From Paraspadella gotoi (lineage: Eukaryota > Chaetognatha): DNA of 64,000 nucleotides. The position numbers and the translations under genes are program-made. Shown here piece after piece: positions 49,674-59,636 of this stretch. The notes under the pieces are model-generated. The model was given only the letters and a program-made list of their open reading frames with translations, ran no database searches and was not told where the DNA came from. Location of the stretch: contig CM119271.1 in assembly GCA_051294375.1 (NCBI GenBank), forward strand, positions 14,080,770 through 14,144,769, read 5' to 3'. Position 1 is the stretch's first letter. Each line of letters starts with the position of its first letter.

Positions 49674-52600
49674 TCACTGTGTCAAGTGTTTCGCCGTGAC
49701 GATAAACTGCGGCGCTGCGCCAGTCAACTGTGGCGCCACGAGCTCTTGAAATACGAATTCCGGATTGGCAGCGACGCCGCGCAAAGTGGCGCCGAAGGAA
49801 GTAGCGCTGAAGGAGGCGTCGGAAGAGACGGCGCCGCCGGAAGTGAGCAAGACGGTTTGAATCGTCGGTTGCGGTTGAGCGGAGATCGAAGGATTGACGT
49901 CCACCGAAATGTTTTTAGATGCGATGGATTTGGAGGCGATAGATTTAGAGGCGTTAGATTTAGAGGCGATAGATTTAGAGGCAATAGATTTATGTGCGAT
50001 GGATTTGCCAGTTGAGACAAAAGACGAGACGGTCTCGAGCGGAGGAGGCTCGAAAAGGCTGACGTCCTTGTGACTCGTTGTCACGTGAATCTAAGAAGTA
50101 AAATAAGATTTACTAATTTCCTCCCCTTTCTTTTTCCTTCTCTTCTTTTTTCTCCCTCTCCTTTTCTTTTTTCTCCCTCTCCTTTTCTTTTTTCTCCCTC
50201 TCCTTTTCTTTTTTCTCCCTCTCCTTTTCTTTTTTCTCCCTCTCCTTTTCTTTTTTCTCCCTCTCCTTTTCTTTTTTCTCCCTCTCCTTTTCTTTTTTCT
50301 CCCTCTCCTTTTCTTTTTTCTCCCTTTCCTATTTGCCTTTCCTCCCCTAGAACTCGATCACCTTGAGTCTCCGCCGCTCAGAGAATCTCTGTTCGCAAAA
50401 CTCGCAGACGAAATCTTTCCTCTTGTCGTGGACCGAAGCGATGTGGTACTTGAGGTGATGACCGCGACCGAAGGCCCGACCGCACTCGGAGCAAACGTGC
50501 TTCTTTACCTGAGAAGCAGAAGAAGAATGGGTTTGTGGCGAATCCTAAATTCGTTCAAGTCAGCATGTCCCATAAGCTTGGACAGCTAAATACTCGCTTA
50601 CCAACCGTGAGTTTCGGGTTCAATCCCCTCACGGTCACGTGTTATGGTGTTGGCATAAACATTAAATCAAACCAGTGACATAGAGAGGTCACTTGAGGTC
50701 CAAAGCCCTGATCGCCAACTGTCAGGACAAGCCTCACAACCTGAGCATCGCACATGCCTCCCCGTTGCCATAGGTTATCTTTATCTTGAATGGCCGAAAC
50801 AATTGATTCAACAACCAAGTAAATCACCTTTTCGTGGACGACTTCGGTGTGCCGCTGCTGATGAGCCTTGTAGGAAAAGGCTTTACCGCACTTGGGGCAG
50901 ACGTAAGGTCGCAGTTTGAGGTGGCAGCAATCGATGTGCTTTTGCAGCGCCGTCTTTAAACAGCAACGGAAGTCGCAAAAGGGACAGCTGAGGGCTTTCT
51001 GTTTGAAGGGAAGGTTTGGGAAGAAGGGGAATGCTATTTAATAAGAGTAAATTGAAGAAAGATACCTCATTCCACTTGGTGCCCCGATCGTGACCGCTCC
51101 GCTGGCAAGACTCAGAATAGACACGATCGCAGGTCAGGCACTTTCTCTCCTGCTTGAATTCGTGGGCCGAGAGCTGGTGATGCTTGAGGCCCGTGAGGTG
51201 AGTGAAACCTGGGAAGTTGGAAGGGTAAGTTAAAGTTTAAGATGGGATTCGAAATGAAAAAAAGGCACGAACCTTTTCCGCAGATTGGGCAGAGGTGGCA
51301 GGGTAGTCCTTCGTGGTCGGCTTTTTGGTGCTCTAGCAGTAGATACCTAATGATTAATTAGTAATGAAAATGTGAAAAATAAAGAAAGAAAGTTGAAAGA
51401 AGAAAGAAACAAAGGAGACTCACCTCGTTACAAACTGTTTCTCGCACTGATCGCACGGAAACTTCCTCACTCGACCGTGAACGTTCTTCACGTGAACTCT
51501 CAAGTTGGTGATCGCCTGTGATGCGATAAAAAAAAAAAATATTTAAGAAAATTTAAAGGCTGCGACGCAATCATGAGGTTTGGTTATTTTAAAAGAATCT
51601 CACCTTGAAGGTTCTCCCGCAAAACTCGCAAACTCTGGGGTCAACATCTTCGTCGCAACCCGGTTCGCCTTCAACATCATCGCCGTCGCCGTCATCATCG
51701 GCGTCCTTGGCGGAGCCGCGCGTTTTCGCCCAGACGGGCCGGTGGTTGGCGAATCGCTTCGGCGGCGCCCTGTCCCGCCTCGGGCGGATCGAGGCGGCGA
51801 CAATACGCGAGGCGGACGAACGAGTTTTCATCGACTGGACGGGAATGTCGGCAGCTCCGGCGCCGCGTCGAGCGGACGACGAGTTTTCTTCGTCATTCGT
51901 GACGTCGACTGAATTCGACGCCGCGATTTCCTTTTTAACGTCCATCGGCGCCGACGCTGCTTCGTCTCCGGGCGGCGTCGGCACGAGAAAGGAAACAAGC
52001 GGCGGTGTCGACGGAGGAGAAGTCAAGTCGGGCAAGGTCGGCGCGAGCGAGATCGGCACTGGCTGGTTATGAGGCGGACTCGGTGGTTCGGGCGGGGTCT
52101 CGGAAGGTTGCGGCGGTGGAGGCGAATCGGGTTCGATCTTTATCTCCGTACGACTTTCAATTTCTACGAGAACTTCGAGAATGCTGAGAAGCTCTTCACC
52201 CACGACGGGCAAAGCGGCAGCGGCGTCGTTGTTATCAGCGTCGGTGGCAACTGCGTGGCAATAAAGTTCATCGTAGCGTCTAGAGGCGGCGCTGACTTCA
52301 GTTCCGCTCGTCGCTAACGCGTCCTTTGGTTCGGGACAAGTTTAAGAATATAATTTGCCTTTTCCATCATTTCTTCTTTTTTCTTTTACTTTTACAAGTA
52401 ACTTTTTTTCCCCGTCAATCGTTTTTTTCCTTTTTTTTGTCTTTCTCTTCCCTCCCTTTTGTTTTCCTTTTTAATTTTCTTTTATTTCTATTTATTTCTC
52501 TCTCCCCCCCCCATTTTCCTCCCCCCCAACCTTAAGCACTCCCCACGATCCCGAGTTGGCGACGATCCTGGCGACGGCGTGAAGAAGCGCGAGTCGGTAG

Positions 52601-52959
52601 CCGATGACCCTGAGTCTCGAATCGCTCGTCCCCGAGGCCCCTTCAACCAAGCATCCTTTCAACGCCGACACATCGTCTTCGACGACGCCGATCCATCGCG
52701 ACGCCCACCGCGCAAGCTCGATCATCTCCGCGGCGCCGTCGACGCCGGAATCTTTGGTCGGTTTGGCGCCGAGTCTTTTCTTTCGCGGTCGTCGACCTCG
52801 TTTCGCCCCACGACGAGGAGGAAGAGGAAAAAGAGCAAGAGTTTTTTCGACCACCTTTCCTTCTTCCTCTTCTCCGAATTCCTCTTTGACAAACTCGGCG
52901 CCCTCATCGGAGATGGCGCCGTTCGTGACGCCTATGGCGCCATCGTGCGCGATTGACAT
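49674..52959 (-). CDS. C2H2 zinc-finger protein ZNF-c with a Ser-Lys-Ile-Ala repeat tail
   Basis: Exons 52531-52959, 51604-52323, 51424-51515, 51273-51346, 51066-51208, 50828-50998, 50362-50508 and 49674-50090 join in phase to 730 aa. The N-terminus is helical and acidic with a basic patch (RRGAKRGRRPRKKRL). The next exon contains VATDADNNDAAAALPVV, VVGEELLSILEVLVEIES and the SUMO-type motif TEIKIEPDS, so it is a probable but diverged member of the ZNF-b/d/e family. Fingers: VCEFCGRTFKAITNLRVHVKNVH, FPCDQCEKQFVTRYLLLEHQ, LCPICGKGFTHLTGLKHH, CLTCDRVYSESC, LSCPFCDFRCC, YVCPKCGKAFSYKAHQQRH, HVCSECGRAFGRGHHLKYH, FVCEFCEQRFSERRRLKIHV. The C-terminal 130 residues hold five-residue repeats (SKSIA). 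Role: presumably transcriptional regulation; no target can be inferred. Confidence 0.83.
50106..50340. repeat. 22-bp pyrimidine minisatellite
   Basis: About ten tandem copies of CTTTTTTCTCCCTCTCCTTT-type sequence (plus strand), filling the last ZNF-c intron. On the coding strand it is purine-rich. Confidence 0.9.
50570..50800 (+). repeat. tRNA-derived SINE-like sequence in a ZNF-c intron
   Basis: Contains a B-box-like GGGTTCAATCC (near 50610) preceded by a tRNA-like arm (ACCGTGAG, with CTCACGGT after the B box). The following body ends GTTGCCATA, the same end as TRIM-A repeats. Copy boundaries and flanking duplications could not be fixed. Confidence 0.4.
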
Positions 52960-53842
52960 TGCGTCCGCGCGTTCCGACTTTAAACATGAAAACTTGTTAG
53001 TATAAAAAATAACAAAAAAGAGATTGGAAAGTAACAGTAAATAAGATCTCCATATAAAAAACAAATGATTTCAGTAAGATAATTAGGACTAAGCTCTGAC
53101 GAACAAAGCCAGAGGTTTTTTTAATATATTCTTATACCGGCCAAGGTAGAATGATGGCAATATTGTTAATATTAAGTTTAAAAAAAAATCTAACCATAAA
53201 TATAGAAAATATTAACCAAAATCTTTGGAAAATCCACCCCTTCTTTGGAAGATTTTCGCCATAGAAGATTTTTCCCGAATCTGACTCCCGGTTGAAAACT
53301 CTTAGAATTCCGATCGTTAGCTCCTCTTTTACTTTTACTTTAAATAAAAATTTCACCAAAATGGACTAATTCACTTTATCATGATCGTATCATATCAAAA
53401 TAACCAAATAAAATGTAAAGAAAAATTTTGAGAGCCCTTCAGACACTTTGCCAAAGGATTCCAAAATTAGACCTCATTTGTTGAACAGGAACATACCTCA
53501 GTCACGTTTATATCGTTTTCAAGGAAAAAAATCCCTTTCATTTCTATATAAAATCAGAGATGGAAAATTTTTCCATCGAGAAGCAGTCTATTTGTTCTGG
53601 CTTGTTTGATATCAAGATGATGATGATTTGACAAGAGAAAAAAAATGCGAGCCCTTCAGATGCAACAGGATCGGAATCAAGTGTTTTTACATCGATATTT
53701 TACCAGAATTTTTACCAGGAGCGTTTATATTGTTTGGTAGTCAGATTTGAACGAAAATCTCCATTGAAAAAGTCTTCCTCGATCTCTAAGAACGACGTAG
53801 ACTCCTAGATAATGAGAGATAATTAACTATTTAAATAAACTT

Positions 53843-56800
53843 TTAACGAGTTTCTGTAACTGATTTCCTCGGCGAAGGCACCGATTCCATCTCGACTGGA
53901 TGAACTATGAAGTTGGCGGCGGAGTCTGCCATCTGGTGCACCCGACGAAGGTGAACGCGGACGCCGGATCTGTAGACGAATCTATAGTGGCACACGGTGC
54001 ATTCGAATCGGGGCGGGTAGTGGGACCTGAAAAGATTGAAAGGAGAAAAGGAAAAAAGAATGATATCAATTGAAAAACTTGGATTGTGGCGACAGATAAC
54101 AGATGAATAACAGAATTAGCGTTGGTAACGCACAACGGTAAGTAAATGGTAACGTGGGTGAAGAACTTTCCTCCCCTAAAAGGTTGAGTGGTGAGATTCG
54201 CCAGTGGTGAATGGTAAGGTCACCGTCGTCGGTTCGTCGTCGTCTTCGTCATTTGAGTCGCTACAGGTTATAGTCTTGGATATTAAACCTGAGATGTTGA
54301 TACAGATTATTCTTGCGCCGAAACGTCTTCTCGCACCGCGGACACTGAAAATTGCTCTCTTGGTGGCATTCCCGATGCCGCTCCAGCAGCCGGGCGTTGG
54401 CGCAGCGCCGCCCGCACTCGGGGCAGGCGAAGTCGCATTTCTCGGAAAAGTGGGCCTGAGGAAGAAAAGGGATTTAAAAATGAGAAAGAGGGAGAGGAGT
54501 CTTTAACTCGAATAAGAATCCTCACAACTTTACGGCTTAAAAATCCCGGGATATATCTCGCCTGGAGAAGATGTTCGCGAAGAAGCGAAGGAAAAGTGAA
54601 TCGTTTGGGACAAAGGCGACAGGGAAACCGGTGAGTCTCTTGTCCGTGAAGCTGAAGACAATCACCGCCGAATCAAAGGGAAGAAGGAAAAAAAAAATCA
54701 CAACGATGTCATCACGGTTTTTTTTTTTAAATCTCATTTGCATATTTTGACTCGGTCCATTCACCTGCCACTTATGCCTCTCCAAGTATTTCTCGACGAA
54801 AGACTTGCCGCACTGATCGCAGATGACCCGGGAGGGCTTGCCCGCCTTCGCGCAGATAGGCACGGTTCTCTGTGCATCGGGAATATCGAGGTCGCGATGT
54901 TGTCGGACCTCGAAATGGGGGAAAAAAACAGCCTGGGGCCCTTATGAAACAGTCACACGTTCTCAGTTTCTGAGTGATCAAGTCCTCTCACCAAGAGACG
55001 CGACTCAAACTTTTTCCCGCATCTGAAGCAATGGAACCACTTTTTGGCGTGATCGGTCTTGAGATGGCGCCGCAGCGCAGACCGAGGCTCCTCTTTTCGC
55101 CCGAGCAGCGAGAGAACGGCGTCGAATTGAGCCAGGTCCTTGGCGGCGTCGTAGTGGCACCAGGGGCACTCGAAGGCGGCGCCGTGCTCGATTCGAGCGT
55201 GGTCCAGCGCCACTTTGGGGCTGAGTTTGACGCCGCAGTCTTTGCAGGGACGGAGGTTGTTTCGCGGAGGGTAGGCGATGGCGTGGACGACGCGAAGGTG
55301 AACCTGGGACAAAATTCAATTTAAAAATATATGTATAAAAGTATATATACAACAAATTTACATACTTATAGGTATTGACAAATATTTATGGATATCAACT
55401 CTCGTTTCATCGCTTAGTTCCTAGTAGTGTTCCTTATCGAGCAGTAATAACAAGAGGACAATTTGAAATAACCGAATTCAAAATTTCGGAATGAGCAACA
55501 ACAGGTAAAAAATAGTCTCAACGATGTCTAACAATTTCCTGAAACTTTTCTCACTGAACAATAACTTACTTTTTATTAATGAAAAACCACGGAATGAGAA
55601 AAAAGTTTTTTTTATTAATTGTTACTTGTTGAGCAAGAATAAATTACGATGCGAAACCAGTAAGCACGAAGACCACAACTTAAAGTGAAATAAATAATCA
55701 ATGCTGATTATTAAACTAATCATAAATATTAAATAAGGATTAATAAATTTTTTTGAACCACAATTAATCCATGCACTGAAAACTAAATTCGAAATAACAT
55801 TTGTTTGACCCTTCTATTTATTCCCCGACAAGAAAGATTCCAAAGAAGGAATGGAGGGCGGCTTGGGCCAACGAGCTCTTGCAATTCTCTTTCGGTTTCA
55901 TCTCCAAAAATATTCGCGTGCCCTCGGCGAGCAGCTTGGCGAATCCCAGGTAGCAGCCGTGGATTAAGCGGTTGGAACTGTTGCGGGACAGTTCGTCAAT
56001 ACAAGAGACGGTTTCGTTGCCCATTTCTGGGATAAATTGAAACAAAATAAGAAATGAAACGATTAACTCCAGGGCCGAAAAAAGCGCTCACCATTTCTGA
56101 AGACCATCTCGTAATAGCATCGAGATTCTTCCGATTTAAAAACGACTCGAGAGTTAACATGATAGAATCCTCCTCGAAGAATCTCGATCTCTCCGAAGGC
56201 GTATTTCAACGCCGCTCCGGATTCCCGTGACGGCTGCGTCCACCACGCCCACTTCCATGGCTTCAACGGCGCCGTGGAGTTCCATTCGTCGCCGTCGAGA
56301 TGAAGCGCATCGCCAACCGTCACGGAGTCGGCGCTCAAGCTACGGTCGAATACGACGCCGAGAAGAAGCGCCGACAAGAAATACTCGGTAAACATTTTCT
56401 GGGATGCTTTTGTAACTATGTCTACATTGTCTATTCTTCGGTACGTATAAAATTGGGAAATGTACGTCGAAGGATTTGAAATAGTATGTAGAGAAATGGC
56501 GATGCCATTTCTATTTATTTCTTTGCCATTTTGTTTTACCATTTCTTTGACCTTTTTGTAGATTGTGCTTTTGCTTTTCTTGGAGATTACTCTCCCTTTT
56601 CTTTCTCTTTACCAGATATATTAGGCCATAGACTCTAGACCTTTCTCAGCCCGTCCAAAAACGGCCTTTTACGGAGCTTAGGTCACCCCACGTCACGTCA
56701 CGTCAACCTTACGCCATGATACCATTTTAGTGAGCCTACGGGCCCGGCCTATGAGCCCAGAGACTTCGTGGTTTCAGACTTGTGGACGGCTCTGTGGATA

Positions 56801-59302
56801 GACTCGTGGCCATAGACTTGTGGACGTGCTCGTGGTCATCGTCTTCAGACCACACTCGTGACGCCTCGTCGACTACCCTCGCGGCGCCGGTAGCGGCGAC
56901 CGCGGGTTTCTACCGTCTTCGAGACGGCGCTACGGCGTTCACGGCGCTCGTCCATCGGCGCCGGGCGTCGTCGCCCACTCTTTCCGACGACGGCTTCGAG
57001 GGACGTTGGGACGACTTCAGCTTCTGTACAGCTACGCGACGGGAGAGATACCGAGGAGGCCTCGACCTACCCTACGGGTTCGTTGACATAGTATGAGATT
57101 TAATGGCCCAAATTAAATGTTGAACAATAAGTAATTTTTAAGTATGAAACGAACGTGCGATGAATGAATTAAAGTTTTAAATTATTTGTTTCTCTTCTCT
57201 TTGAAAATTCGAAATCCCAAAAGATAAGAAAGCGCGACCTTTTTAAATCACCACAGTGAAAAAACGCAAGTCAGAAATTTTGGGGTCGGAGTAAAGGAAA
57301 TCACCGAGTGATGACTGATGATGATGATTCGTCTTTTCGCTTAAAACAATCACGAACCCTTATAAAAATAAACACGTACGTATACCCAATTAAGCATTAT
57401 GCAATAATGTTTTAAAAGTTTTTTTTATACTGACAATTTTTTTTAAATTTTATGTTCTTTTGAGGGTATTTCTTTTTTCACTTCTCCGCCCCCAAAAGAA
57501 GAGAAAAGTATAAGAAAGAAAAAAACTGGACAATCAAGCCATGTTAAACATAGGTTTAAACGCAAAAATACTTGACCGATAGTTTCCTCGAGCTTAGTAA
57601 ATTAGTGGATGGTGGATGACCCCTCGAGCGGCCTTGATACCCTTGCTAGCCTTGCTACCCAGCCAGAACAAGTTAAGCTCTCCTACTATAGATATTTAAT
57701 ATTTGTAACATCACGTAATTCGATCACGTAAAAAAATAAAGAATGCGGCGCAACAACTTTGAATTGCCGTTCCTCGTTTTTCATTCTCCTACGACTACAT
57801 TTTGTCTTCAAAAACCCAAAACCACGACTTACCTTCAATTCGTTGATTCCAGCGAGAGATTTCTTGCAATAGCAGCAGGAAACGACCGACTCGCCGGAAA
57901 AATCGGCGTCCTTCTCGACGCCAGTTTCGGCGTAGTCAGTAAAATCATCGTCGGCGCCAGCGGCGTCGCGTCCGTGAAACTTGATGGCGTGGGTGAGGAG
58001 TTTGACACCCCTGACGAAAGAGGAGCAGGCGACGCAGAAGAGACTCCGGTCGTCTTTTTCAGACTCGGCGACGAGCGCTTCCTCGATTGGGCGCGTCCTC
58101 GGCCGACCTGGTGGGCGAGGGGGGAGGCGAGACTGGGCGCGACGGGTCGAGGGTCTTCTGATGGGTCGGGATATGGGTAGAGTTTTAAATCCGGGTACGA
58201 CTTTTCGTTTCGGGAGTGTGGGAGGGTTGGTTGGAGACTCGTGTCCTGTCACCGACGCAGGAAGATAATTGATAAACGTCGTCGTCGATGTTGTTGTCGT
58301 CGTTGTAGTAGTAGGCGTTGACTCCTCACGACTATCCTGGACGTTTGAGTCATCGAGAGCTTCCAGAGGATCGTAGTTTACTTCCTCTTTGAAATCATCG
58401 CGGGGTTGATGGCAGCAAACTGATTCGGCCCCGCCGCAGCCATCGCCATCGCCATCGCCATCGCCTCTCGATTCTAATTTTAGGCAAAAAATCTCCGATG
58501 GATCGATCACGTCGTTGTCAGAGGTTTTGTCGGCGGAATTTATGGAAGCGTTATCGGTTTCTCCCAAATCGACGCCGAACACCCCAGAGTCTTCGGTTTT
58601 AATCAAAACATAGTCGACCGCGGGAGGCGCTGTTAAAAGTTCAGGCGCCGAAGAGACGTCGTTCGACGCCGAGTTGACGCAGGTCCTTTCGGCCGACGGG
58701 TTCTTCAAGCGCCGCAGCGAAACGCGGGTCGAATATCGAAACGGGCGGAGAAGAGAAGCGACGCCGGAGACGAAGTCGTCGAGTAGAAGGGAAAAGACTA
58801 ACGGCGTCGGCGTCATCGAAACAAAACCCGGCGGCGTCGAATCTGAGCTCAACGAAAACCTGACGCGTTTTTCGTCGCAGCCTTCGAGAAAAGCCAACGT
58901 GACGCGATCGGCAACGACCAAACTGCCGTTGGGGTCTCGACGAAGGCGAAGAACCGACGCGCGCCGTTCCGAGTCGAAAAGTTGCGGCGCCGAGTGGATG
59001 GGCGGCGCTGATTCGCGGCGCCAAACGACCCAATCGGGGTCGGCATGAAGAGGGAGTTGAGAGGCGAGGAGGCGGAGGTAGAATTCGTGGTAGGAATTGG
59101 GATCGGACGACGACGACGACGAAGATGAAGACGACGACTCCAATTGTCTAACACGATTTTCTAATTTTTCAATTTCGGTCAAAAACAAATCGACGATCGA
59201 AGTCATGTCTTTCGACAAATTTGTCGTTGTTGTCAATCGTAGCTCTATCGCCTCGAGGTGACGACGAACGCGACGAAGTTTCTCGACGATCGTCGTCGTC
59301 AT
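53843..59302 (-). CDS. C2H2 zinc-finger protein ZNF-d with expanded-loop finger, hosting a nested gene
   Basis: Exons 57833-59302, 54992-55303, 54765-54908, 54562-54651, 54289-54455 and 53843-54026 join in phase to 788 aa. The N-terminal module is clear: helical start, Ser run, then PDWVVWRRESA, RVTLAFLEGC, KRVRFSLSS and DDFVSGVASLLRP, matching ZNF-e. SUMO-type motifs: VLIKTEDSG and LKLESR. Fingers: VSCCYCKKSLAGINELKVHL (split by the 2.5-kb intron), LRPCKDCGVKLSPKVALDHA, expanded finger ECPWCHYDAAKDLAQ to RRHLKTDH, HCFRCGKKFESRLL, VICDQCGKSF, FPCRLCPKRF, FACPECGRRC, FQCPRCEKTF, FECTVCHYRF. The intron after exon 4 starts with GC (CAG then GCGAGA). Intron 1 contains the TNF-like gene on the same strand. 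Confidence 0.83.
55818..56395 (-). CDS. Small secreted or membrane-anchored TNF-like (jelly-roll) protein, nested in a ZNF-d intron
   Basis: Exons 56092-56395 and 55818-56026 join in phase to 170 aa. The N-terminus (YFLSALLLGVVF) is hydrophobic: signal peptide or short anchor. The rest has TNF-homology-domain spacing: LHLDGDEWNST, WAWWTQ, ILRGGFYHVNSRVVFKSEE, CYYEMVF, then NRLIHGCYLGFAKLL, AEGTRIFLEM and the C-terminal SFFGIFLVGE, typical of the last strand (FFGAFxL). TNF ligands are normally longer, with a cytoplasmic part and stalk. This one begins almost directly at the fold. It lies wholly inside intron 1 of ZNF-d on the same strand and has its own start, intron and stop. Family call is by pattern only; C1q-like is the alternative. 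Confidence 0.6.
56396..57832. other. Rest of ZNF-d intron 1 upstream of the nested gene
   Basis: AT-rich apart from a GC-rich block at about 56640-57095 with short reiterated phrases (ACTTGTGGAC, GACTCGTGG) and an open plus-strand frame of 104 codons without recognisable domain. The block could be promoter sequence of the nested gene or a decayed repeat. Confidence 0.4.
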
Positions 59303-59636
59303 TTGCCTCGACTTTAATTAATACATTTAAATAAAGCAATGTAAAAAGAAGGAATGTAAACGTGTTGTAGAAACAAGAAAAAGAAGAAATTGTATTAAGG
59401 CGGCGAAGAACCGCATTCTCTTCAATAGAATTGACTTCCACCAGGAAAAAACATCGAATAAATGTGTCTTTGTTTACAAACTAAAACTACAATTGCCATA
59501 CCATAGGTTATGATAAAAAATTGAGGATGAAAACTTGTATTCTGAACTATTCTGTAAGTCTAAGTCAGCAAATGTAAAAAAAATATTCAGTTTTGAGCGA
59601 TAAATGTTAAGATTCCCACACCACGCCACCCCAACG
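59303..59636. other. Intergenic between ZNF-d and ZNF-e
   Basis: Only about 330 bp separate the ZNF-d start codon from the ZNF-e stop, so the ZNF-d promoter must be short or overlap the ZNF-e 3' end. No repeats seen. Confidence 0.6.

Noticed and set aside
56782-57096. 104-codon plus-strand frame
   Set aside because: Low-complexity reiterated sequence, no recognisable domain or splice partners.
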